A stretch of DNA of 58,496 bases from Candidatus Cloacimonadota bacterium (GTDB lineage: Bacteria > Cloacimonadota > Cloacimonadia > Cloacimonadales > TCS61). Both the position numbers and the translations under genes were made by a program. Below are positions 27,206-37,069 of the stretch, piece after piece. Position 1 is the stretch's first letter, and every line of letters begins with the position of its first letter. Below the pieces are notes generated by a model that worked only from the letters and a program-made list of their open reading frames with translations, was not told the origin of the DNA and searched no databases. The DNA is taken from assembly GCA_021157525.1 (NCBI GenBank), contig JAGGWK010000056.1, forward strand, positions 1-58,496, read 5' to 3'.

Positions 27206-27902
27206 AAGAATCCAACCTCCACACTACCGAAAAGGGCGACATTTTAAACACCGCTTTCACCGGAATATTACGGTCATCATCACTGAACCAGAAATAGAGT
27301 GTTCTGTCTGACACCAAATTATTGGTGAGCATATCACTGCGTTCGGTATCGCGATCTTCTCGCTTGCTGAAATTCATCTTCATTTTTCGTGCCGGGACTT
27401 TTCCCAGAGCCGTTTGTATCGTTTCATGCTTTACCACCTTATAGGTGACATCCCACATCATGCCAACAGCATCCAGACAGAGACTTCCTGCATCTTGTTT
27501 TGCTGTGCGCAAGAAGTAGAGTGCCGAAAAAAAGTCCCGACAATCTGATTGGATGGGGTAGATGCGGTTGCGGGATGGGGAGATGCGTGATGTGCGCTTT
27601 GCCGTGCCGGCGTCCCGCATATAGCGAATTTCCCTGTCTTCCTGGTAGTCTTTCTGTTTGATGCGTTTTTTGTAGGATTCCCCAAGGTATGAACCCCGGT
27701 AGTGCACTTCATAGCGGTTATTCATTTTGGCCGCAATGGTGGCAACGGTGGTTGCTTTGGCCGTTACAAGCAGCGTGGAATCTTGGTCTGTCATAGTTAC
27801 CCGCACAACTGGCATGCCCAGATACCGGATGGAGAGATGTAAGGTTTCTGCGGCCAGATGGGCGCACAAAACCAGGAGAAGTATCAGTAGTTTATTCTTC
27901 AT
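27183..27902 (-). CDS. DUF3108-type exported protein
   Basis: A 239-residue protein with a signal peptide (about 1-18) and the pattern of DUF3108 proteins: early beta strands with LGMPVVRVTM, a central FFSALYFLRT, then TALGKVPARKMKM and a C-terminal LYFWFSDDDRNIPVKAVFKM. Members are periplasmic or outer membrane associated and of unknown function. It overlaps the CNNM gene by 11 bases. Confidence 0.75.
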   Translation of the reverse strand: MKNKLLILLLVLCAHLAAETLHLSIRYLGMPVVRVTMTDQDSTLLVTAKATTVATIAAKMNNRYEVHYRGSYLGESYKKRIKQKDYQEDREIRYMRDAGTAKRTSRISPSRNRIYPIQSDCRDFFSALYFLRTAKQDAGSLCLDAVGMMWDVTYKVVKHETIQTALGKVPARKMKMNFSKREDRDTERSDMLTNNLVSDRTLYFWFSDDDRNIPVKAVFKMSPFSVVWRLDSYEKTSDL

Positions 27903-29148
27903 TCAAAATCTTCATGCGCACATAATTTATCCGGTTTGCCTTGATATTGCTTATGGTAAACTGTACGGCGTTATCGTAGAAATATTTTTCGTTTCGGGTA
28001 GGCACTTTGTTCATGGAATCATAAAGGAAGTCGGCCAGATTGTCATACTCATCCTCGTCGATATTGAGGTTAAAGGTACGATTCAGCTCGGCCACCGAGA
28101 CCATGGCGTTAAGCATATATTCGTTCTCTGTGAGCTTAGTAACGTAGGCTTGTTCTTCATCGTATTCATCCAGGATTTCTCCTACCAGCTCTTCCAGGAT
28201 GTCTTCCAAGGTTATCAATCCGCTTGTGCCGCCGTATTCATCAACCACAATAGCAAACTGGATTTTGCGGGTACGGAACTGATTGAGAAGATTTTGAATT
28301 TTCACATTTTCCGGGATGAATATAGTTGGCCGAAGTAGCGCATGGATGTTTGTTTTTTCAGGATTGAGGATGATGTCTTTGGCATAGACCATCCCGATGA
28401 TGGAATCGATATTTTTACGATAAATCGGGATTTTGGAATAGCCTTCGTCGATGATCAATTGCTTCAGGGCGTCGATGCCCTGACCGATGTCTATGGCTTC
28501 GATATCCACCCGGGGAACCATGATTTCACGGGCTGTGATGGAGGAAAACCGAAAGATGCTGTCGATGATCATCTTTTCACTTTCTTCCAGGGAATTTTCC
28601 GTCACTTTGGAGTTTATAAGGTTTTTAAAATCTTCCGATGTAAGATTTGACTGAAATCGAGGAGCCGATTTATCGGAAAATATCGAGCTGATAAAGGAGA
28701 GAATCTTGATGATGGGCCACAAAAGATAGCGCATGCATTCCAGCACAAAACCGGCATGGATGGCAAATTTCTCCGGGGATGAAAAGGCGATCAATTTTGG
28801 CGTGATTTCTCCCACGATCAACAGAAGCATCGTCATCACCACAATTTCCACCACCAGAGCCAGACTTCCAGCGGAGCCCCCCAGGGATTTTGCCCATTTC
28901 AAAGCAAGAGTGGCAGCTATCGATGAAGCAGCCACATTGACTATGGTATTTCCTATGAGGATGATGATGAGTAATTCCCGAGGGTTATGTAACAGACGAA
29001 CAACTCTGCGGGTTTTACGATCATTCTCTTTTTCAAGTTTTTTCAGATGAATTTTCGAAAGGGAAAAAAAGGCTGTTTCCGAGCCTGAAAAAAAAGCTGA
29101 TAATAACAGGAAAATTCCAATGGTTAGTAACGGCACACTATCGTCCAC
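27892..29148 (-). CDS. CNNM/CorC-family membrane protein (hemolysin family)
   Basis: Likely handles Mg2+ or another divalent cation. The 418 residues are a DUF21/CNNM membrane domain (about 1-185, [17 protein letters not shown] near the start), a CBS pair (about 200-325, beginning [10 protein letters not shown] and including [23 protein letters not shown]) and a CorC_HlyC C-terminal domain. The start is a GTG; AAGGAG lies 14 bases upstream, so the GTG four codons further in is also possible. It follows ybeY by seven bases. Confidence 0.9.
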   Translation of the reverse strand: MDDSVPLLTIGIFLLLSAFFSGSETAFFSLSKIHLKKLEKENDRKTRRVVRLLHNPRELLIIILIGNTIVNVAASSIAATLALKWAKSLGGSAGSLALVVEIVVMTMLLLIVGEITPKLIAFSSPEKFAIHAGFVLECMRYLLWPIIKILSFISSIFSDKSAPRFQSNLTSEDFKNLINSKVTENSLEESEKMIIDSIFRFSSITAREIMVPRVDIEAIDIGQGIDALKQLIIDEGYSKIPIYRKNIDSIIGMVYAKDIILNPEKTNIHALLRPTIFIPENVKIQNLLNQFRTRKIQFAIVVDEYGGTSGLITLEDILEELVGEILDEYDEEQAYVTKLTENEYMLNAMVSVAELNRTFNLNIDEDEYDNLADFLYDSMNKVPTRNEKYFYDNAVQFTISNIKANRINYVRMKILNEE

Positions 29149-29155
29149 GGCAGTG

Positions 29156-29581
29156 TTAAATCTCCTTCGCTTTTATTGATATTCTCTTTTCTAACGATTC
29201 CATATCTTTCTTATCCTTCGCTGCTATATGATCGAACCCATACAGGTGCAACAACCCATGTAAAAAGAGTTGCTGAATCTCTTCAAGCAACGATCTGTGA
29301 CCCTTTTGTCGTTCAGCCTGATAGATGTCAATAACAATATCCCCCAGGAATGGAACCTGTGGCTCTTCGACTGGAAACGAGAGCACATCAGTTACGCTGT
29401 TTCTGCTGCGGTAACGGCGATTCAGCTCCTGTATTTCCGCATCACTCACCAGGGCCAGAGAAAGCTCTTTCTCGGGATGTCCCAGCTCCGCAGCGGTCAG
29501 CTCAGCCATTTTCTCCAAGGTCTCGATGTTCAGAGGGATGTCGGTACTGTTACTGTAGTGGATTTTCTTCGGGATATTCAA
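29156..29581 (-). CDS. ybeY: endoribonuclease YbeY
   Basis: A zinc-dependent endoribonuclease needed for 16S rRNA 3' maturation and ribosome quality control. The 141 residues carry the metal motif HGLLHLYGFDH near residue 112 and the family segments LNRRYRSRNSVTDVLSFP and FLGDIVIDI. The start appears to be TTG, since no ATG or GTG gives the normal N-terminus, and it overlaps the pgpH 3' end by 32 bases. pgpH-ybeY is a widespread gene order. Confidence 0.94.
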   Translation of the reverse strand: MNIPKKIHYSNSTDIPLNIETLEKMAELTAAELGHPEKELSLALVSDAEIQELNRRYRSRNSVTDVLSFPVEEPQVPFLGDIVIDIYQAERQKGHRSLLEEIQQLFLHGLLHLYGFDHIAAKDKKDMESLEKRISIKAKEI

Positions 29582-31664
29582 GACGCTTCCTGTATATGCC
29601 CATGATGATGGGCAGCATGGCCTGTTTTATTTTGCTCAAATCCGCCAATGTTATGGGGGATTCATCCAGTTGATGTTCGGAAATCAGCCGCTCTATCGAT
29701 ACATCCAGGATGGAATGAACCGTCTCTTCCGTGATGCTATCCAGGGACTTTGTGGTAGATTCTACAATGTCGGCAATCATCACGATCACCGCTTCCCGGG
29801 TTTGGGGTTTAGGCCCGAAGTATTGAAAATCAGCATCGTCAAATTGAATTTTGTTGATGATTGCTTTGTTGTAAAAGTAGCGGATAAAACTGGTGCCGTG
29901 GTGCTGTGCGATGATATCCGTTATGGATTCAGGAAGAGAGTATTCTCGAGCCAGAGCAATTCCCTCCCGGATGTGATTGCGTATCACCGATGCACTTTCA
30001 TGGGGCAACATTTTGTCATGGATGTCTGCAGAGTTAGGGTTATTCTCGATAAAAAACTGGGGTGCAGTGATCTTGCCGATATCGTGGTAATAGCTGCCAA
30101 CCCGTGCCAGTAAATGATCTGCACCAATGGCTTCTGCTGCGCTCTCTGCAAGATTTCCTACGATGAGGGAATGATGGTATGTTCCGGGTGTGGTTTGAGA
30201 CATCCGTTTCAGCAGCGGACTGTCAAAGTTGAGGAGTTCCAGCAAAATCTGCTTCGTCGGGAGCTTGAGTTTTCGTTCGGCAATGGGCATAAGCAGCATC
30301 AAGCCGGAGATGGATATGGTAACTGACACCAGGCCATAGATAAGCCGGGTGCTCATGGTGCTGAGGGAATCGAAAAAGATGATAGTGATACAGAGATTTA
30401 TCACAAAATAGGTAGCAGCGCTGTAGAGAGCAACCGGATAATATACTTGCCGGGGTGATCTGTGAATGGCAAAGATGCCACCCAAGGTGGCAAATGCCAG
30501 CATCATGGGAGTAAGAAAATCCCAATTGAGAAAGAGGGCAACCAGTACCATGAGAAAAAAATTATAAATAATGCCGATGCCGGTACGCATGGCCAGAGTA
30601 ACGATAAAGACTGCCAGACTGAAAGGGATAAGCAGTGCGGGTAATGTGAAAACAGAATGGATAAGTACCGTAATCACAATGGCGAGGGAGGTAGAAACCA
30701 TTACCAGAATAATCTGCGGCAGAGTAACGTTGTTTTTGCCGAAAAATTCGGCGATGATGAAGAAGAAGAAACCGAGCAAAAAAAGGGTAAAGAGAAATAC
30801 ACCAAAAGCCGTGGTAAGCAGTTCATTTTTCGAACGGGATGTCTTCATCTCATTTTGTGCCCGAATCAGGGAGTTGAGCTTCAAAAGTTCATTTGCCGTT
30901 ACCCGCTTGTTCTTACTGATGATTCTCTCGTTTTTCAATACCTTTCCCAGGGTGACCGGAACCTCTTCTCTGGCCTTCTGCTTCTCTAACCGGGTAAACT
31001 CATTATCAGGCACGACATTTTCTATGAGGATGATGTTGGAAATCTCCATGATTGCCGGTAAATAGGAGGGATCCGGATTTCCCGAAATGATCTTGCTTTT
31101 GGCCTCCTGCATGGAATAGAGCCGCGAAAGATTATACTCTACGATGCGGTTATTTTTTTTAACTTTTATCTTATGATTTTTGTAGGTGGTGGGATAGATG
31201 CCGATTTGAAGCACTTTAGAAATTTGTTCAGTGAGGTATTGGTAAATAGTCTGTCGATTCTCGGGATTTATCAGGATGGTAACCGCCTCGGGAGAAAGAT
31301 CATAGCCTCTACGCCGCAAAATTTTTCGTACATCCATGGTTGTGAGGTCGTCTCCGATGAATTGTTCAAAGATAAAATCCAGGTTTTTTTGAGCATTGAA
31401 ACGAAGATTTTCGGAAACTTGATAAATAGGCAAAACCTTGGATGCCGCTTCTTCTTGCTCGGCAGCAAGTATTTCGGGAGATTTGTGGATGTAAAATTCA
31501 AAGGGAGCGATGATGTCTTTTTCGGCAATTGACCCCAGCTTGATGTTTGCCTGAATGTTAGTAGATCGGTAGGGACTGCTTACATAATACAACAATGCGA
31601 TGAACATTGCTGTTAAGATGATGAGAAGTGTTTTTATCCGTGTCAAAAGTAGTAATAAAAGCAA
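29550..31664 (-). CDS. pgpH: 7TM-HD phosphohydrolase, PgpH-like (c-di-AMP phosphodiesterase)
   Basis: Predicted to hydrolyse cyclic di-AMP. About 704 residues: an N-terminal membrane helix (about 10-30), an extracytoplasmic 7TMR-HDED sensor domain (about 35-270), seven membrane helices (about 285-470) and a C-terminal HD domain with TYHHSLIVGNLAE, YYHDIGKI and IAQHHGT. The longest frame begins with a TTG directly after a terminator; the first ATG is at 31607, which would still leave a membrane helix. No ribosome site settles this. Confidence 0.9.
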   Translation of the reverse strand: MLLLLLLTRIKTLLIILTAMFIALLYYVSSPYRSTNIQANIKLGSIAEKDIIAPFEFYIHKSPEILAAEQEEAASKVLPIYQVSENLRFNAQKNLDFIFEQFIGDDLTTMDVRKILRRRGYDLSPEAVTILINPENRQTIYQYLTEQISKVLQIGIYPTTYKNHKIKVKKNNRIVEYNLSRLYSMQEAKSKIISGNPDPSYLPAIMEISNIILIENVVPDNEFTRLEKQKAREEVPVTLGKVLKNERIISKNKRVTANELLKLNSLIRAQNEMKTSRSKNELLTTAFGVFLFTLFLLGFFFFIIAEFFGKNNVTLPQIILVMVSTSLAIVITVLIHSVFTLPALLIPFSLAVFIVTLAMRTGIGIIYNFFLMVLVALFLNWDFLTPMMLAFATLGGIFAIHRSPRQVYYPVALYSAATYFVINLCITIIFFDSLSTMSTRLIYGLVSVTISISGLMLLMPIAERKLKLPTKQILLELLNFDSPLLKRMSQTTPGTYHHSLIVGNLAESAAEAIGADHLLARVGSYYHDIGKITAPQFFIENNPNSADIHDKMLPHESASVIRNHIREGIALAREYSLPESITDIIAQHHGTSFIRYFYNKAIINKIQFDDADFQYFGPKPQTREAVIVMIADIVESTTKSLDSITEETVHSILDVSIERLISEHQLDESPITLADLSKIKQAMLPIIMGIYRKRLEYPEENPLQ

Positions 31665-31665
31665 A

Positions 31666-31685
31666 GCCTCTCAAAAGTGAGAGGC
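31666..31685 (-). terminator. intrinsic terminator after the LysM gene
   Basis: An eight-base stem GCCTCTCA / TGAGAGGC with a four-base loop, followed on the minus strand by TTTGCTTTTATTA. It lies 19 bases after the LysM gene stop and directly before the presumed pgpH start, so pgpH should have its own promoter or rely on readthrough. Confidence 0.75.
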
Positions 31686-31703
31686 GTTGCAATGGTATTG
31701 AAA

Positions 31704-32591
31704 TTAGTCTCTTGGAATTTCGAAAACTTGGTTCGGGTAGATCAAGTCGGGATCTTTGATCTGATCTTTGTTTGCCGTGTAGATCTTTGTCCAGTTGCTT
31801 CCCTGACCATATACTTCCGGGTAGGATGCAATTCTCCACAGGCATTCGCCGCGATATACTTTCCAGCTGTTTGGAAGACCACGGGGTATTTTCAGAACCT
31901 GATTGGGGTAGATCAAATTGGGATCTTTGATCTGATCGCGGTTTGCACGATAGATGATGGGCCATTTGGTTGCATCATTGTAGATGAACTCATATCCCGA
32001 AATCTTTGCCAGATACTCACCCTTTTTCACGGTGTAGTTGTCTTCATAGTATTTTGGACGAACCCGCTCGATATCGTTTTCCAGGGCCATGATCTGATTG
32101 TCCAGATCGCTGAACTGGTTACGGAAGTCGGGAACTTTTGCCTGATTGGTCTGGCGATAGGTCTTGTATTCTTCGATAATCCCCATCACCTTTTTATGGT
32201 TATTCCATAACTCTTTATCAGACATGTTATTCAAACTCTGCAAACTGTTTTGATATGTAGCGATTTTATTTTCGATAGTCCCGAAATCTTCTTTGGATAC
32301 ATTAATTTTTGTCATGATGCGATTGTAGGTTTCGTTGTATTCAGTATCAACGGCTACAATCTGACTGTTTAATTCTTCGATAGTTGCCCTGTATTGATCT
32401 TGTTTAGCTATGGCGTCAGCTTTGCGTTGCTGATATTCGGCCAAGTCTGATTCTAAAACTCCCCAATAATTCAGGCGCTCATTTTTTTTCAGTTTTTTGT
32501 ATTCATCTTCATTGAGATAAACAACTTTTGCCTGAAGTACGACGGGGAGCAGGAGCGCGCACAGTAGGGTCATAAAAATAATTTTTTTCAT
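31704..32591 (-). CDS. exported coiled-coil protein with two LysM domains
   Basis: A probable peptidoglycan-binding envelope protein. The 295 residues have a signal peptide (about 1-21), a long coiled coil (about 30-180) and two LysM-like repeats at the C-terminus. Each repeat ends in nearly the same words, KDPNLIYPNQVLKIPR and KDPDLIYPNQVFEIPR, so they likely arose by duplication. It follows the lipoprotein gene by eight bases and probably shares its message. No catalytic domain is visible. Confidence 0.85.
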   Translation of the reverse strand: MKKIIFMTLLCALLLPVVLQAKVVYLNEDEYKKLKKNERLNYWGVLESDLAEYQQRKADAIAKQDQYRATIEELNSQIVAVDTEYNETYNRIMTKINVSKEDFGTIENKIATYQNSLQSLNNMSDKELWNNHKKVMGIIEEYKTYRQTNQAKVPDFRNQFSDLDNQIMALENDIERVRPKYYEDNYTVKKGEYLAKISGYEFIYNDATKWPIIYRANRDQIKDPNLIYPNQVLKIPRGLPNSWKVYRGECLWRIASYPEVYGQGSNWTKIYTANKDQIKDPDLIYPNQVFEIPRD

Positions 32592-32599
32592 CGTTACTC

Positions 32600-32842
32600 C
32601 TAATTAATTTCGCTTTCGTACTTTTTGAGGCTTTTCAGCTCTTCTTGCTTTGCTGCCAAATCACTCTGCAAAGCATCAGCTTCGGCACGTAGAGTGTCTG
32701 CGTCTTTTTCTGCTGTAATTGCTTCCTGCTCAGCAGTATCCAATTGATCCTTGGTTACCGGTGGGGGTGGGGGAGCACAGGCAGAAAGGAAAATTGACCC
32801 GATGATTACGGACAAAACCATAATTCTCATAATGTTTTTCAT
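32600..32842 (-). CDS. small coiled-coil lipoprotein
   Basis: An 80-residue protein: signal helix with lipobox LSAC (about 15-18), a proline run after the cysteine, then an Ala/Asp/Glu/Lys-rich heptad coiled coil to the end. The layout resembles murein lipoprotein Lpp, though there is no C-terminal Lys-Arg for attachment to peptidoglycan. The ATG at 32842 has AAAGGAG eight bases upstream; the longer frame from 32911 is rejected. Together with the LysM protein it suggests an envelope-tethering pair. Confidence 0.8.
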   Translation of the reverse strand: MKNIMRIMVLSVIIGSIFLSACAPPPPPVTKDQLDTAEQEAITAEKDADTLRAEADALQSDLAAKQEELKSLKKYESEIN

Positions 32843-32901
32843 ACTATCTCCTTTCATACTATCTTTACAAAACTTCCTAAAAATTGTTTTGAAGCGTAAT
32901 C

Positions 32902-32907
32902 TGTCAA
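32902..32907 (-). promoter_or_regulatory. possible -35 box for the lipoprotein-LysM operon
   Basis: TTGACA on the minus strand, 60 bases before the lipoprotein ATG. The sequence 17 bases on (ATTTTT) is a weak -10, so only the -35 is suggestive. Confidence 0.3.
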
Positions 32908-32957
32908 GCATAAATCTTGCAATGAAAAATTACGTCGATTGTGTTATTGGAGCAGGG

Positions 32958-33584
32958 CTACAATAATCTCTCTTTATCAACAAGCTTCAGACCATTGTGC
33001 AGGATGTCTATCAGTTTGGCGTTGATACTGTGTAACGATTTTTCATAGTTGTGATACACCCATTCGGTGAGAACATATTCCATGGTTCCAAGTAGCATCG
33101 AAACAAAGACATCGGTGTCAATCTTGCGTATCTCACCTGCGGAAATAGCATTCCGGATGAGAGAAGATATCGCCTCGTGGTAATTATAAAGGGGCCATCT
33201 GCTGTGATCTGTCTGCTGAAGCTGCGGTAACTGACGCATCTCGATGGCATAAAATCGGGCAAAATTCGGATTTTTGGTAAAGAAGTCTGCATGAAAATAA
33301 AAGAACTGCTGCAATTGTTCCAGATTGCTCTGCTGAGGGTCAATCTGCTCTTTCCATGCGTTCAGTTGCGTATCAATGAGTTCTCGAAAAACGGCCATCA
33401 TCAGCCGGGCTTTGTCGGGATAGTAGAGGTAGATTGTGCCATCACCCACTTTGGCCTGGCTGGCTATATCGGCAACTCGTGCTTTGCGGTATCCATGACT
33501 GGAAAATACCGTAATTGCTGCATCCAAAATGGCTTTCCGTTTTTTCTCTTTTTTTCTTTGCATCATTTTTGTTGCCCCGCTCAT
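32958..33584 (-). CDS. TetR-family transcriptional regulator
   Basis: A 208-residue repressor-type protein. Residues 13-60 form the TetR helix-turn-helix (AILDAAITVFSSHGYRKA, IASQAKVGDGTIYLYY); the remainder is a helical ligand and dimerisation domain. GGGAGGAG precedes the ATG. It is highly similar in its DNA-binding part to the TetR regulator at 39508-40113 (KVGDGTIYLYYPDK against NVGDGTIYLYFKNK), suggesting related operators. The efflux operon ends upstream of it behind a terminator. Confidence 0.93.
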   Translation of the reverse strand: MSGATKMMQRKKEKKRKAILDAAITVFSSHGYRKARVADIASQAKVGDGTIYLYYPDKARLMMAVFRELIDTQLNAWKEQIDPQQSNLEQLQQFFYFHADFFTKNPNFARFYAIEMRQLPQLQQTDHSRWPLYNYHEAISSLIRNAISAGEIRKIDTDVFVSMLLGTMEYVLTEWVYHNYEKSLHSINAKLIDILHNGLKLVDKERLL

Positions 33585-33614
33585 TTTCTCCTCCCGTCCC
33601 TAGTGGCGAAAAAC

Positions 33615-33627
33615 TGAATTCGGTTCA
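33615..33627. promoter_or_regulatory. possible TetR operator
   Basis: TGAATTCGGTTCA, with outer arms TGAA/TTCA, lies 31-43 bases upstream of the TetR gene. It resembles the two palindromes upstream of the other TetR gene, though it is one base shorter. Confidence 0.4.
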
Positions 33628-33640
33628 ACGTGTCAATGAA

Positions 33641-33666
33641 AAAGAGGCCTGTTTCCAAGCCTCTTT
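33641..33666 (-). terminator. intrinsic terminator of the efflux operon
   Basis: Stem AAAGAGGC / GCCTCTTT with a ten-base loop, followed by more T on the minus strand, 15 bases after the stop of the last efflux gene. It separates the efflux operon from the TetR gene at 32958-33584. Confidence 0.7.
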
Positions 33667-33680
33667 GCTCTGAAATGATG

Positions 33681-33980
33681 TTATTGAAGAAATGTTGAAA
33701 CAGGCCAACTACAGAGGGTTATGCGCTCATCAGGCGAAGATGTCTGATTATTAAAATCAGTTATTTTCTGGATGATCAGCGCTGTCATTGCCGTATCGAC
33801 CTGTATCATTATCGCAGCATTGTAGCCAGGCCATACTGGTGTATCCATCCGTGGTGTGCCTCCGGTGGAATGGGCACAAACCATATCAAACACCTGATAT
33901 TGTGTGATGTCCAATGCATCCAGCAGAGCCAGAATTTCTTCCAGCTCACTGATGTTGAAGGTAAGATAAATCATGTTCAT
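33681..33980 (-). CDS. small RND-efflux-associated protein (PG0541-like)
   Basis: A 99-residue protein, beginning MIYLTFNISELEEILALLDAL, with a GGTPRMDTPVWPGYNA loop and a C-terminal Cys/Trp-containing strand. Size, motif and position resemble small PII-superfamily-like proteins (PG0541 family) encoded with RND pumps in the Bacteroidota group. Its ATG overlaps the RND stop by four bases, so it is cotranslated with the pump and may modulate it. The family assignment is from memory. Confidence 0.65.
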   Translation of the reverse strand: MNMIYLTFNISELEEILALLDALDITQYQVFDMVCAHSTGGTPRMDTPVWPGYNAAIMIQVDTAMTALIIQKITDFNNQTSSPDERITLCSWPVSTFLQ

Positions 33981-36900
33981 TTTACAGCCTCCTGGCGAAC
34001 GTCTTTATGGTGAATAACCAGATACATCACCGGGATAAATACCAGGGTGATAAGGGTGGAAATCAGCAATCCACCGATAACGGTGATACCCAGAGGCTTC
34101 CACATTTCGCTCCCCATACCTTTGGAAGTAGCCAATGGTATCATTCCCAGAATGGTGGTAAAGGCAGTCATCAGCACAGGGCGCATCCTGGAATGGCCTG
34201 CCTCGATAGTGGCCCGGATAATCCCTTTGCCCCGCGCCCGCAGCAGATTGGTATAGTCCACCAGCACGATGCCGTTGTTTACCACAATCCCGATAAGCAT
34301 GATGATGCCGATGAAGCTGATCACGCTGATGGTGTAGCCGGTAATGAGGAAGGCCCAGATTACGCCGATGAAGGAAAGGGGTACGGCAAACATGATGATA
34401 AAGGGGTCGCTCAAAGATTCAAATTGTGCAGCCATCACCATATATACCAGTGCCAATCCCAGGGCAAACAGCATATACAGATTGCCAAAAGAATCGGCCT
34501 GCGACTCTAGCTGACCGCCATATTGCAGGATTACGGTATCGGGGATTTCTATCGATTCCATCGCCTTTTTCACCTGCTTTTCTGCTTTACCCAGTGATGT
34601 GTTATTTAGCTCGGCGGTGACGGTTACCACCCGTTGCTGAGATTCCCTGCGGATTTCCAGAGGCCCTGACCCACGGTGGATGGTTGCTACAGAAGAGAGA
34701 GGCACGATTTGTCCTGTGAGGGTTGTGATCATGATGTTTTCCAGGCTCTGAAGATCTGAGCGATGCTCCTTATCATAGCGAACCCTTATCTCGTAATCTT
34801 CGCCAAATTCGGTGAAGTCTCCAGCTTCGATGCCATAGATACTCTGACGAATGGAAAGAGCGATCATGGCGGTATTTAATCCCAGGGTCTGAGCTTTGTC
34901 TCTGTCGATGATTACCTGCAATTCCAACTTTCCTGCATCTATGGATGTGCTGATATTGTTGAGATAGTCTTGCTGCTTTAGTAGAGATTCGATGTCTCTG
35001 GCGGTGGCGTTTATCTCATCCAGATCATTCCCCAGCACTTTTATCTCTATGGGCTTTTCGTTTCCCATCATGGCAGCGCCCAAGATGCTGCCACCGGTGA
35101 TGCGGAAGGTCTCTACTTCAGGCAATTTGGCGATCCGTTTACGGATGCGATCAGCAATTTCTTTGGAAGTATAATTACGCTGATCGCTGACCACCAGCTT
35201 TGCACCGATGGTTGCAATATTTTTTCCTTCATCAAAACCCACCATCGAGAGCAACCCTTCATCGGTTTGCCCGCTGATGCTGTATTGCGCACGATATTCC
35301 GGCATCTCTTCCCGGAAGATGTTTTCTACTTTTCGAGCGATGCGGGCCGTCTCTTCTACCTTGGTTCCCACTTCTACATAAATCACTGCATTCACGTCAC
35401 CGGCATCAAATTCCGGCAAATAGTCGGTTCCTATAGATTGCCCCATATAGAGGGTACCAATGAATATCACCAGGACAATGGCGATAATGGTTGGACGGTG
35501 ATGAACTGCCCAGGTGAGCAAACGAGTATAGGTATCCTCTGCTTTTACAAAGAGCTTTTCGCTGAGCACATAGAGTTTGGTACGCTTGCGGGTTTTGCCC
35601 TTTTTTATCATGCGGGATGCCAGCATGGGTGTGAGGGTGAGAGCGGTAAACAGCGAAGCGATGAGGGTGATGGAGGTGAGCAGGGCAAGCTGTTTGAACA
35701 AAATACCTACCAATCCACCGATGAAAACCATGGGCAAAAATACCGCAATGGTGGTAAGGGTTGAGGCGCTGATGGCCATGCCCATTTCGCTGGCGCCAAA
35801 TTCTGCGGCAGCTTTGGGCTTTTCGCCATTTTCTATGTGCCGCGTAATATTTTCAAACACCACGATGGAGTTATCCACCACCATCCCGATGGCAATGGCC
35901 AGAGCCATAAGTGAAAAGATGTTCACGGAGAACTTGGCGATAAACATAAAGATAAAGGCTACGATGAGGGAGAAGGGAATCGTGAAAATGATGATGAAAC
36001 TACTGCGCAATTCCCGGAGGAAAAAGAGTACCACCAAGATCACCAACAACGATGCCCATAAAATGGTAGTGGTGAGGTTCTTGATGGCGTGTTCCACCAG
36101 CTCCGATGCATCTTGTACCTGGGTAATGGATACGTCGGCAGGCATCGTTTTACGGATGGATTCCATCTCGGCCTGAACCGCTTTCGCCACTTTCATGGTG
36201 TTCATGCCCGATTGCTTTTGCACCATCAGCACCACAGCCTGTTTGTCATCAGAGCGACAGATAATGTCTTTTTCCTTAAAATCATCTTTCACGGATGCAA
36301 TATCTTTCAGGCGAATCAGTTTGCCATCTATCGCCGTGATGACGATGTTATTCAGCTCATTCACCTTTTCAAATTCACCAGGGATGCGCACTGCCAGGTC
36401 ATAATCTCCGATCTCGATACTGCCACCGGGGATAGTGAGATTTTCCATCTTGATAATCTGCGCAATCTGACTCACCGAAACATGATAGCTCTTCAGCTTC
36501 ATGGGATCCACCGAAATCTTGATCTCCCGCTCAGGTTTTGCCACGGTGATGATCGACGCCACACCCGGAATATTTTTCAGTCGGTTGGATATCTTGTTTT
36601 CAATGATGTTGTCGATGCCCATAAAACTGGCATCCCCTTCTATGGCGTACATCAACACCGGCATCATGGAGCTGTTGATTTTTGTGATCATCGGGTTGCG
36701 AGCATCATCGGGAAGCTTTTGCTTCTTAAATTCTATCTTGTCACGCACGTCATTGGCCGCTTCATCCAGTTTGGCATTCCAATTGAATTCCAAGGAGATG
36801 ATGGATACATTTTCCTGGGATTTTGACTTCATGCTCTTCAGGTCTGGTACTCCGGCCAGAATCTCTTCCAGCTGTTTGGTGACCTGTTGCTCTACTTCGT

Positions 36901-37069
36901 TTGCCGAAGCTCCCGGATACACCGTAAGCACGGTGAGCATGGGCAACTCCACATCAGGAAGTACGTCCAACGGTAACATCAGCCGCGACACCATCCCAAA
37001 TATGAGCACTGCCACAAAGAGCATGATAGTACTAATGGGCCGTGAAACTGCGAGTTTTGGTAATCTCAT
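33977..37069 (-). CDS. RND efflux inner-membrane transporter (AcrB-like)
   Basis: A proton-driven exporter forming the inner membrane part of a tripartite pump. The 1030 residues have the duplicated RND structure: twelve membrane helices in two sets and two large periplasmic loops. The N-terminal LAVSRPISTIMLFVAVL and helix 4 GMVVDNSIVVFENITRH are typical. The relay position shows a single Asp followed by Asn, where AcrB has two Asp; this variant occurs in many pumps. Membrane fusion and outer membrane partners precede it. Substrates cannot be read from the sequence. Confidence 0.94.
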   Translation of the reverse strand: MRLPKLAVSRPISTIMLFVAVLIFGMVSRLMLPLDVLPDVELPMLTVLTVYPGASANEVEQQVTKQLEEILAGVPDLKSMKSKSQENVSIISLEFNWNAKLDEAANDVRDKIEFKKQKLPDDARNPMITKINSSMMPVLMYAIEGDASFMGIDNIIENKISNRLKNIPGVASIITVAKPEREIKISVDPMKLKSYHVSVSQIAQIIKMENLTIPGGSIEIGDYDLAVRIPGEFEKVNELNNIVITAIDGKLIRLKDIASVKDDFKEKDIICRSDDKQAVVLMVQKQSGMNTMKVAKAVQAEMESIRKTMPADVSITQVQDASELVEHAIKNLTTTILWASLLVILVVLFFLRELRSSFIIIFTIPFSLIVAFIFMFIAKFSVNIFSLMALAIAIGMVVDNSIVVFENITRHIENGEKPKAAAEFGASEMGMAISASTLTTIAVFLPMVFIGGLVGILFKQLALLTSITLIASLFTALTLTPMLASRMIKKGKTRKRTKLYVLSEKLFVKAEDTYTRLLTWAVHHRPTIIAIVLVIFIGTLYMGQSIGTDYLPEFDAGDVNAVIYVEVGTKVEETARIARKVENIFREEMPEYRAQYSISGQTDEGLLSMVGFDEGKNIATIGAKLVVSDQRNYTSKEIADRIRKRIAKLPEVETFRITGGSILGAAMMGNEKPIEIKVLGNDLDEINATARDIESLLKQQDYLNNISTSIDAGKLELQVIIDRDKAQTLGLNTAMIALSIRQSIYGIEAGDFTEFGEDYEIRVRYDKEHRSDLQSLENIMITTLTGQIVPLSSVATIHRGSGPLEIRRESQQRVVTVTAELNNTSLGKAEKQVKKAMESIEIPDTVILQYGGQLESQADSFGNLYMLFALGLALVYMVMAAQFESLSDPFIIMFAVPLSFIGVIWAFLITGYTISVISFIGIIMLIGIVVNNGIVLVDYTNLLRARGKGIIRATIEAGHSRMRPVLMTAFTTILGMIPLATSKGMGSEMWKPLGITVIGGLLISTLITLVFIPVMYLVIHHKDVRQEAVK

